Shown here in pieces: positions 55,521-64,000 of a stretch of 64,000 nt of DNA. Under the pieces are notes generated by a model. That model did not search any database. It had not been told where the DNA came from and saw only the letters and a list, made by a program, of their open reading frames with translations. The DNA is from Diphasiastrum complanatum. Its lineage: Eukaryota; Streptophyta; Lycopodiopsida; Lycopodiales; Lycopodiaceae. The translations under genes and the position numbers were made by a program. The stretch is from contig CM055111.1 in assembly GCA_029204225.1 (NCBI GenBank), forward strand, positions 23,126,899 through 23,190,898, written 5' to 3'. Every line of letters starts with the position of its first letter. Positions within the stretch are counted from its first letter, which is position 1.

Positions 55521-56121
55521 TAATGTGTTGTAGGACCCACTGCAACTCATATTGAATGATGTCGCTCCACTTTGCATTGGAATTTTTGATTGTCACTTGG
55601 AAAAGCGTAGATCCTCGTTCGCTTGCATAAAACCAAGTGTTTATTGTTGTCGATATTTATCACAAAAACTGTTGTCTGCTATTTGCCGCAATGTAATCAG
55701 AATGTCTTATTGCTGCAAGTAGTTGACATTCTCAAAATTGGAGAGCTCCCAATAGCTTCACAACTTGCATGTTCGAGTGCTTTCCTTGTGTCTCTTTCTT
55801 TTATCACTTGTATCTACCATTGATGGTTTTATCTTTGGTTTTTTGACAGATCCTAACTTTTGGGAGGTCTGTATCATCCATTTGCTTCTCGATGTTTCCG
55901 TGGTTCTTCTCTCAGTTGAAGTTCCAGTCTCAAGAAAAATCTTTGATCTACAAGTTGTACAAACTTCGATTATCAGTCATATGCTAGTCTTGCCTTACAA
56001 AGTACCTACAAAAGTCTATGGATGATGGGACCTATATTTAGCCCTTAACTCTTGCTCACCCTATGTGGTAACCCAAGGTAAAAGTGCCACGTAGGAGTGA
56101 TTAACACTAAACTAATTATGA
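55521..56121. other. Unassigned
   Basis: Between a gypsy gag and the LTR-D polypurine tract on the minus strand, so it should be the 3' internal part of that element. No frame shows similarity. Confidence 0.4.
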
Positions 56122-56823
56122 TTAACAAACCTGTTCAGGCAAGGAAGCGGCCCTTTTTGAGTCCAAAAAGGGCCCTAATGAAAACCAGATGATGAGTGTT
56201 TGTTTAGAGGGTTGTTCTTGTACTTGACTTTTGAGGCGTTTGAAATGCTTGATATAGTCTCGTACACGTTCATCTCTTGCCATTTTGATGTTACTTAATT
56301 TTACAAAAGGACTCTCGATCAAGTGAAAGGGCTTAAAATGCTTGATAAAGGACTCTTTCAAAATTGACCAGTCCTTCTTATCTTCATGATCGAGGTTAAA
56401 AAACCAGTCATGTGCTTTAGCTATTATGGTCATGGAAAACAATTGGACCATAGCGTCTGGAGATGTTTCACCATAAACGTCACATGCATTCTCAAAGATT
56501 TGCAAGAATCTCCAAGGGTCCGAACTACCGTCAAACTTTGGTAGATCTAACTTGGGTGTCCTTTTCTCATGATGAGCACCATGGGTAGCAAAAATGCCAT
56601 TAAGGTGGGTTTTGACCTGTGAGGGTTCATTACCATAAAAATGGGATCATGCTCATGAAGACTCGGCTCTATCAGGTTCTTGTTTTGTGAATGGGTTTGT
56701 GGATGGCTCCTGGAGTTGGGACCGCATTTGGTAGAACCTATGACATCTGATCTGTTCACCTATAGGGGACTCTACCTCGTATGGATAATCTTCTAGTATT
56801 TCAGGATCTGTATGCGGGTCCAT
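56122..56823 (-). pseudogene. Ty3/gypsy gag
   Basis: ATG at 56823 (MDPHTDPEILEDYPYE). After frameshifts and stops: PKLDLPKFDGSSDPWRFLQ, IFENACDVYGETSPDAMVQL, WFFNLDHEDKKDWSILKESF, IKHFKPFH and DERVRDYIKHFKRLKSQV, the retrotransposon gag domain of a non-chromovirus gypsy. It ends without a zinc knuckle; pol is missing. Its leader on the right holds the 25-bp array, linking it to the LTR-D family. Confidence 0.85.
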
Positions 56824-57074
56824 TGGGTATTCTCGTGTAATTTTTGTGTTGGGTATGAGTTTCTGGTGTTTATGGATTTTTTAGGATTTTCGGATTTGTT
56901 TTTACGGGTTTTTAAGAAAGTCAAGAGGAGGATCAGTATGAAAAGGGCTTTCTAATGTTATGGGTTTTACTTTTGTTTTTTGTTTTTGACTCTAAGCTTT
57001 TGGGAAGATGGTGGTTCGGTCGAAATGGCAATCAGATGTCTCGTTTGAAAGTTATGTGGGTTGGTCTTGATTGA

Positions 57075-57725
57075 GTCTGGTCGAGATGGGAGTTAATTGA
57101 TCTGGTCGAAAATTGACCTGATTGCCTCGGGCAAGATCTGATCGCATCCTTTGGTCGAGATTTGGACCAGAACCTTTGGTCGAGATCGGACTGGAGCCTT
57201 CGGTCGAGATGCCAATGGAAGCCTTCAGTCGAGATCTAACTGTAGCCTTTGGTCGAGATCTGACTAAAATGCTCCAGTTGAAATTTGAAAGGAGGGCTTC
57301 GGTCGAGATCTGAAAGGAGAGCTCTGGTCAAGATCTGAAAGGAGTGCTCTGGTTGAGATCTGAAAGGAGTGCTTCGGTCAAGATCTAAAAGGAGTGTTCT
57401 GGTTGAGATTTGAAAGGAGTGCTCGGTCGAGATCTGAAAGGAGGGCTCTAGTCGATATCTGAAAGGAGGGCTCCGGTCGAGATCTGAAAGGAGTGCTCTA
57501 GTCGAGATCTGAAAGGAGTTCTCCGGTCGAGATCTGATGCGATGCTCTGGTCAAGATCTGACGCGAATGCTTCGGTTAAGATCTGACGCAAACACTTTGG
57601 TTGAGATCTGACTGGAATGCTCTGGTTGAGATCTGATAGAATGCTCCGGTTGAGATCTGACGCGAATGCTCCAGTTGAGATTTGACACGAACTCTTCAGT
57701 TGAGATTTCAAAAATGATGTCGGTC
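57075..57725 (+). repeat. 25-bp tandem array, about 26 units
   Basis: Core GAGATCTGAAAGGAGTGCTC..GGT repeats every 24-25 bases for 650 bp, the largest of three related arrays. It lies upstream of the minus-strand gag at 56823, in leader position. Frames through it give rotating SDLNRSI-like peptides because 25 is not a multiple of three. Confidence 0.92.
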
Positions 57726-58717
57726 GGGATTTTTATGGAGGCCTCGATTGAGGTGGCTTGTATGGAGGTGCAGGAGTGTGAAGGAGAGCGCTCGGCTGAT
57801 ACGTGAGAGAAGGTGCTCAACTGAGATGAGAGAGAAGGAAGAGTTGCCTGAGATGTGAGAGAAGAAAGAGTCGGCTGAGACGTGAGAGAGAGGGTGCTCT
57901 GAAGAAACAAAACATTTCTATTAACAAAGTTTTGCTAGCTTTCAGCCCTCTTCCTGACGAAAATGTTCGCAAATGTGAAAGACAGAAGACACGAAATGAA
58001 AAAGTTTGTGAACATTCTGACCAAAAGACACGAATGCGAAAGATTCGTAAAAGAGAATCTTTTGCGGTACAGCAGGAGAAAGTCAGATGAGGCGAAAGTC
58101 AAACGACGTGACATGAAAATAGTCGCGACACCCTTTTTTGCCCCACGCAACAAAAAAGACCAGCAAGATTATGCAAGTACCTAGAAGTACAGATATCTGA
58201 TCTGATAGCATGACGTCAGTAGATACACTCTAGGTCATGGCTAATTTGCCACTCTTGTAATTCATTATTAGTTGAAGATGTTTAATCACTCTAATCTAGG
58301 AGTTACATGATATGACTATATACTTTCTGGATGATACTTGACACACACATACATGAAGTAGTCTTATGCTAGTAAGCAAAAAGACGAAAACATAGACCAA
58401 AAGTCCACCTGTGTGTGAGACAAGTTTCGGTAAGCAGGATTTACAGAGATCCAACAAGTCCACTAGTAAGCGAGACATAACCCGTGGGAGAACTGTATTT
58501 CTCTCATGCCAACGCACTACGTGGATCTGCATGCAGTGCTTGAAGAATCGAAAAGAAAAATCAATAGATGATCTTGTAGCTGTTTGCACACTTTTATTTA
58601 TGTCTGATCTTGAATGCAAAGTAGTCTGCTGTTGTTCGTCAGTCCAATTCTCTTGTTCATTTAATTCCGCACATTGGTTGAATCTTGTTGAATGCTACAT
58701 TAATTTCTAAACGTAGA
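57726..58717. other. Unassigned; decayed array tail, then LTR-like sequence
   Basis: 57726-57900 contains GAGACGTGAGAGA variants. 57955-58100 carries TTCGTAAAAGAGAATC-like words as in copia LTRs. 58200-58717 shows nothing recognisable. Confidence 0.4.
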
Positions 58718-58945
58718 TTAGCAGTGGCTGACTACATTCTGGAGGACTGTAGGAATGATACAACTGGTAGTGACCAGCGATCAAATTCTGAACTCCGCTT
58801 CCCTGACTTCTGCAATGATCATGACATCATTCACAAAAGGACTGCAGCCTACACACCGCAGTACAATGGTGTTGTAGAGAGGAAGAATAGGACCCTGATG
58901 GAAGCTACCAGGTGCATGATGGCCTACTCAAAAGCTCCATCAGAT
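58718..58945 (+). pseudogene. Copia integrase fragment
   Basis: FPDFCNDHDIIHKRTAAYTP, QYNGVVERKNRTLMEATRCM: the region around the catalytic Glu. The Asp-containing LRSDNGGE upstream is degraded (DQRSNSELR). Right after CMMAYS the frame runs on, without a stop, into gypsy sequence. Confidence 0.85.
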
Positions 58946-60575
58946 CCAGAACCTAGTACATCTTCACCCAAATGTTACACTATGGACACACCAATCACAT
59001 TTGGGGTGAATAAGATAAACGTAGCATGGCTGTCAGGGGAACCTATTGAGGACCCAGTGGACGATGATCTAGTCTCTTGGCAACATGCTCTAACTTATAA
59101 TAAGGAGACTACGTGGACTGATAAACAGGTCCTACATCACATGGACACAGATCATTACAGAACCAAGAAAATACCAGCTCAACTACCACAAAAGTCTGCT
59201 ATGGCAAAAGTCTCAAGGAACAATCCACCCAAGGCACCTCGAATAAGAAAAATCAGTTTAAGCAACGCTACAACCAGGTGATCTGATGGAGTGATCTACC
59301 CGAAGAGGCGATAGCTACAGTGGATGCTGATATTCACAACCATGAGGCAAATGTCACGATAGTCTCGATGAAAGATGACAAGGATGAACCCACCAAAATG
59401 ACAAAAAAGAGCAAAAAGAAGGTGTTAGATTCCTTGAAGTCAATTAGGATAGACTCAGATATAGCATCATCTTCTACACAGGTGACAAAAAATAAAAAAA
59501 ATGACCAGTCGGGCTAAGATCAATATGTTGAAAGAGGAATCTGGACGAGCGCCAGTTCACGAGATGCTTGAGACTTTCAAGAATTATACATTGGACGATG
59601 TGGTAAGTCGCAAGCCCAAAGAGAACCCGATCAAAGTCAGGCACCAACAGAACAAGTCTTCGAGGGACCTGCGCGAACATGGCCGATGAATCTTGCCGAG
59701 CCAAGTGAAGAAGAAAAGATGGTGCATGTGGGAGAACAATTAATGCCCACACAGTTTAAGAGACTATGATCATTGTTGGTGGAGTATAAAGACTGTTTTG
59801 CCTGGAGGTATAGTGACCTGAAGGGCATTTCACCAAAAGTAGTCCAACACACCATATCCTTGGTGGACGGAGCAGTCCCCGGGGTAAGCCGTTATTACAG
59901 CTGCAACCCGAATTATAGAGAGCTGATCAAGCAAGAGTTGCAAAAGCTGATGGATGCAGATTTCATTTATGAATTCGAGTACACGGAATGAGTATCACCG
60001 ATAGTTATAAAACCCAAGAAGAACGACAAAATACAGATTTGTGTGAATCTGAAGGCGCTAAATGCAGTCACCAAAAAGGATCATTTTCCTCTACCATTTA
60101 CGGAAAGCGTCCTTGATAGAGTAGCTGGCGCCGAAGCCTACAATTTTCTAGATGACTTCAAGGGCTACAACCAGGTGAAGATAGTCCCTCAGGACCAGCA
60201 CAAGACAACATTTGCCACGGAATGGAAAACCTATGTTTATAAAGTGATGCCATTCAGACTTTGCAATGCTCCAAGCACCTTCCAGCGAGTCATGCAGACG
60301 ACATTCAAAGATTATTTGCAAAAAATTTTGAATATGATCTGGATGATCTGTGCATGCATGGACCAGACTCAGAACACTTATCCAACTTGGAGAAGGTGTT
60401 ACAAAAATGCTGCGACTATCAGATCTCTCTGAATCCAGAAAAATGTCAATTTTGGATGACACATGGCTTGATTCTCGGCCATATAGTGTCAAGACAGGGG
60501 ATCGCCATAGACGTATCAAAGATCAGGATCATTGTTGATCTACCACCACCATGGACGATGCCCTCGCAACACATT
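58946..60575 (+). pseudogene. Ty3/gypsy pol: linker and RT
   Basis: PEPSTSSPKCYTMDTPITFG to KAPRIRKISL is Gag-Pol linker sequence; then YTLDDVVSRKPKEN, MNLAEPSEEEKMVHVG, LVEYKDCFAWRYSDLKGI, QKLMDADFIYEFEYTE, a TGA at 59989-59991 for Trp, VSPIVIKPKKNDKI, KALNAVTKKDHFPLPF, NFLDDFKGYNQVKI (first catalytic Asp), MPFRLCNAPSTFQRVM. After a frameshift near 60310 the Asp pair is in YDLDDLCMHG in place of YLDDL. CQFWMTHGLILGHIVSRQGI and DLPPPWTMP end it. Athila/Tat-like; same family as 30.55-33.18 kb. Confidence 0.88.
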
Positions 60576-60640
60576 TTATTGAATGATTTTATTTATTTAC
60601 ACTTTGTTGGGAATACTCCCAACAAAACCCACGGCCTGAA
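60576..60640 (-). mobile_element. ORF-X copy 7: polypurine tract and 3' LTR start
   Basis: GGCCGTGGGTTT (60636-60625), then TGTTGGGAGTATTCCCAACA from 60624. The first LTR bases form a short palindrome (GTTGGGA / TCCCAAC). The LTR is lost about 50 bases on, where gypsy pol joins. Confidence 0.7.
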
Positions 60641-60685
60641 GTAGTGCCGGTCCCTCGGCACTCTTTCGGTTTATAAAGCGTTTTC

Positions 60686-62074
60686 TTAGTCCGCCTTTGC
60701 TGGATGAGGTAGGTGGTGACGTCCTCCATAAAGTTGAGGTGGTCCAATTTCTTCAAGAGACTTGTGGGCTCCCCGCAGCCAATCTTGGTCGACCCATGTT
60801 TGGAATCGGCATGTCCATGGATCACCATGAAGTGCAGCTCGGTAATAGACACGAGCTATTGGTAGCTGATCTTCGATTTTGTCTGAAGGTAGTGCCTTAT
60901 TAAAATCAAAGAATATGGATGGGGGAAAATTGTCCCATTTAGTTTCGATCCCCATCAGATGTTCTAAGTCCCGGGCGTAAGTGGCTGCCGCACGTACTGT
61001 GGAATCAGGTCAATTGATGTATTGGTTGGCGAATGCGGTGAGAGCCCTTCTGGTGTCTAGCTCCGTGGTCCACCCATATTCTGATTGTATGACCGGCCAA
61101 TTGAAATTATGAAGTGTGATCTTGTCTAGAGGGGTGCCGCATTTGGCCCATTTGGATCTTTGTGGACATGGAAGAAAGTGCGCGTTCACCCATAGTTGTT
61201 GTGGACTCGTCATGTAGGCCTTGATGGTCGCAGAGTCTCTTTCGAACAACTATTGATGCCACTCTGGTTGTGGTTGGATGGCGGCTAGTACTTGCAGTTC
61301 GTTGCCCTTGATTGTCCGAGTAGAAAACGATATCTGCCAGTCGCCTCTTGATGACTCGTGAGGATACTTTGATAAAAATTCATTGATTTTCTCGTCCACG
61401 GACTTCGGTCTTCGGAAGGCCCGACTGGCAGATATTGTGCGTGAACCTCTAGATGATGTGGCTTGGCTTTGGCTGGTAGTTGCACCTTGGCCCTAGTCTT
61501 GCGTCTCAGTAGCCGTACTCGTCTGCCCTTGGTCCTGGCCTTCGGACCCTTGATCTTGTTGAAATCCCCCTACTGCCTGCTGGCTCTGGTCTTGGCTAGT
61601 ACTGGGTTGTGCAGCATCAAAAGTAGGTGGCGATGGAATTACCATGGGGGTGGACTAGGCCTTCGTTTCCATGAATTTCTGGCAGGCCTTGAAGGCTTGC
61701 TTGGCCTGGGCGAGTTCGTGCGTCTGGTAGCTATTTAGGGTTTGACTATAAACCTACACCTGATGTCGTAGAAGATTCATTTTTTATTGAGAAAGCGGCC
61801 TTAAGTCCAGTGCAGGTTGAGCTAATCAGACGAGCTTTTTCTCTTGTAGTGCTTTGACCTCCATCCCCAGGCGCGTATTCTCTGCTTTCAAATGGGTAAG
61901 TTGCACTTGGATGGGGGCAAGCCGTTGGGATGCTTCAGCTTGAAGCTCCCGCACCTTTGTGGAGGCCACAGTCAACGCTTTGGAGAGGCTTTGGATATAT
62001 TTGTTGAGGCCCTCCTCCTTCTGCTGCAGCTTGGCAATCTCCTGGTGCCCTGCTTGTTCATGTTGCTGAGCCAA
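60686..62074 (-). pseudogene. ORF-X copy 7, coiled coil and C-terminal domain
   Basis: From 62074: coiled coil (HQEIAKLQQKEEGLNKYI, LSKALTVASTKVRELQ, LKAENTRLGMEVKALQ), a Gln/Ser-rich stretch, KSVDEKINEFLSKYPHES, AAIQPQPEWHQ, KAYMTSPQQLWVNAHFLP, DKITLHNFNWPVIQSEYGW, RALTAFANQYIN, LPIARVYYRAALHGDPW and RFQTWVDQDWLRGA. Three or four stops. Diverged from copies 1, 2 and 6 in sequence but with the same domain order, and again directly followed by polypurine tract and LTR. Confidence 0.78.
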
Positions 62075-62079
62075 AATAG

Positions 62080-64000
62080 AATATAGGAATATTCCCTACA
62101 AAATAGGATCTAAGGAAAATGGTCAACTCTTATCTTCTAGTACTCTATACACATGTGTGAACATCCACTTGCCATGTGGGAGCATTTACTCATGCACATG
62201 CAAGGAAAAGCTAATTTGTAGGTGACTAGTCAACTTGACTAAAAACTAGTCATTTCATGTTCACACTAACTAGAATGATACAAAATCAATTTGGATATAT
62301 GCAAACATGAAAAGTACATCCTTTCACACGTGGGAACAGGCTCCACACGTGTGAAATCATATCATCAACATATTCTAATGTTTGATCAATATTTACATGA
62401 ACCAATGTCAAGTGAGAAGTGACAATTTTCAACATAAAGAACCCTCGCATGACCAACCCTCGTGCTAATTAACCTTCACAGATAGGATCAATAGAAAGAT
62501 CTGCCTCAGACCTATCTACTGTGAAAATCTTAGGTCAATCAGAGCTAGAATCAGAGAGATATCTGGAAAAAACCAAGAAAAAGGGCTAAAATCACACTCA
62601 TAGCTAACTGAAAATGATCAAATCTTGTCAAATCTAGGTTGCAGTCACAACATGGATGTGAGTTTTTCTTGACGTGGCTATCTCTATAGCATGTTTGTAC
62701 CTAGGTTTTGCTTTTATTCTGGTGGCTCCTCCTTGTGGATTGTTGCATGTACTGGGTTGCTCTTTCTCATGGTCCCTAACCTCTTCTACCATGTCTACTG
62801 ATAAGGTATGTCTCTTTTTTCTATTGATTTTTATTTTTCCAATTTGTTTTTTTCTTCATTTGGCTAGGCTGTTTGTTTAGTTCATAATGTCTGAGTTTTG
62901 CTCTTTTCTAGAAGTCTTGGCTTCTTGCTATGTGTTTGCTCTTGTTGCTAGTTCTTTTGCTTCATCTTTGTTTCTCTTTTATTGGTTTTATATTACTTTT
63001 CTAACCTATCTCTAGTTTGTTTTTGCTATCCTACTTGTTTTGCTAACTTTTGCTCTTCTCACGATAAATTTCCTTTGTAGCTCGTTTTTGTAAAAAAATT
63101 TGAGGTCTTGGCTTTTCCCACATTTCAATTGTCCTGGTTTTGTTTCGATACATAGTTTTAGCTTTTTGTTGTTTTTACAATTGATTTTGTGGTCTTGCTT
63201 AGCAGTTCTTCTCGTTCTATATGGCTATTCTTGATGATTTGAAAGCAAAATGGTATTGCTACTTTACTTGCACAATGTTTGTTTTGTTTTACTTCTCCAA
63301 CTTTATGGGCTATAAAAAAACTTATGATTGGTTGATGGTAAACTTTCTTTTCTCATGAATTGCTACTACTATCACATCTGGTTTGCTTTCTTTTACTATT
63401 TTTTTTACTTATGAGTGGTTGATAGTAAAACATTTTTTAGTCTCATGGTATTCACCTTGCTAATTAAAAACAAGTCCTTCACTAGACTTTCTTAGTTGGA
63501 CTATGATTTTTAATGACTGGTCATGCAAAAACAAGATGATGGATGCATATATACTACTTCCTCTTAGGTCAACCATCTTAGTTAGTGTCAAGAAGCTACT
63601 TTAGTGTTGAAAGATTAAAATAAGAGCTTTTTTGACACAATATAACACTTTGTTACATATGCTAGAATCATCAAAAGCTTCTATTGCTCTGTAGCATTAA
63701 CTTACTTATGCTACTAACTTAAGTGCATTACCATTGGACTGAAATGAATTACTACCTATCTATTGTATTGTCAATCGTATATTTTAGTTGGCATCATAAT
63801 AATGTCGTAAGTGACCTTAATATAAAATGTTTGACAGAATGAAGTTGGTAAGAAATTTTTTGAGAAATAAAACTAGCTTTTTATGGCCTGGGTACTATTT
63901 ATAGCTTTGTTTTCTAATGGCAAACCTATTTTATATAGGTGCAAAAATTAGCTAGAACACAAATGTTTTGGTCTGAGTTTATAGTTATGCCTTGCTGGCT
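62080..64000. other. No gene recognised
   Basis: AT-rich and T-rich on the plus strand after 62.7 kb, with no family motif. TTTCACACGTG and CACGTGTGAAA (62322-62332, 62346-62356) form an inverted repeat containing two G-box cores (CACGTG). Confidence 0.5.

Noticed and set aside
57448-57910. Minus-strand frames with repeated SDLNRSI peptides
   Set aside because: Product of a 25-bp tandem array; the frame rotates with every unit.
62674-62880. 68-codon hydrophobic frame
   Set aside because: T-rich sequence gives Phe/Leu-rich frames by chance; there is no family similarity.
1-64000. tRNA, rRNA or CRISPR features
   Set aside because: None seen. tRNA-like words are primer sites of retroelements, and the tandem arrays have no spacer structure.

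Overview
This window is plant nuclear DNA from a large, repeat-rich genome. Nearly everything recognisable is a decayed LTR retrotransposon: Ty1/copia fragments with tRNA-Met-type primer sites, Ty3/gypsy fragments including a chromodomain-bearing chromovirus, and fragments of an unfamiliar open reading frame called ORF-X here. The only host-gene material I recognise is a short piece of a plant SIN3-like (SNL) corepressor gene with intron boundaries, at 51.37-52.18 kb on the minus strand. The species cannot be told from the sequence; a land plant is secure. I see no tRNA, rRNA or CRISPR array and no intact autonomous element.

Layout. 1-1.26 kb: copia-1 on the minus strand (gag start, primer site, LTR). 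2.1-3.8 kb: copia RT and RNase H (+). 4.06-5.2 kb: copia gag (-). 6.7-9.04 kb: chromovirus with gag joined to RNase H by an internal deletion (+). 9.15-9.49 kb: tandem array. 10.36-12.23 kb: copia-A protease and integrase (-). 12.23-21.2 kb: two ORF-X elements lying tail to tail, their 861-bp-type LTRs forming a large palindrome; the left one is interrupted by a 3.7-kb element whose LTR is 2.7 kb. 21.5-27.3 kb: copia-1 (+), whose LTR holds a MITE and whose leader holds a 3.15-kb solo LTR with a 5-bp target duplication. 28.19-28.67 kb: copia 3' end. 28.68-29.64 kb: ORF-X N-terminal part (-). 30.55-33.18 kb: gypsy pol (-). 33.18-34.11 kb: copia-A integrase (+).

34.11-38.8 kb: 5' half of an ORF-X element (1.1-kb LTR, primer site, rearranged leader, ORF). 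38.8-41.24 kb: copia-A gag, protease and LTR (-). 41.38-41.76 kb: ORF-X N-terminus (-). 43.35-47.59 kb: copia-C (+) with a 1.5-kb internal inversion. 47.59-50.68 kb: the best-preserved copia (-). 50.83-51.07 kb: copia-C LTR. 51.37-52.34 kb: SNL fragment and its probable promoter. 52.65-54.24 kb: ORF-X C-terminus plus LTR (+). 54.24-55.52 kb: copia-A relic and a gypsy 3' LTR (-). 56.12-57.73 kb: gypsy gag and a 25-bp tandem array. 58.7-60.6 kb: chimeric copia/gypsy pol (+). 60.6-62.1 kb: ORF-X C-terminal half and 3' LTR start (-). 62.1-64 kb: no feature seen.

The genes do not form an operon or pathway; the window records repeated insertion, deletion and inversion. The main points are ORF-X, found at seven loci next to LTRs but never next to its own pol; the SNL fragment; and several rearrangements that can be proved inside the window because an undisturbed paralogue is also present.
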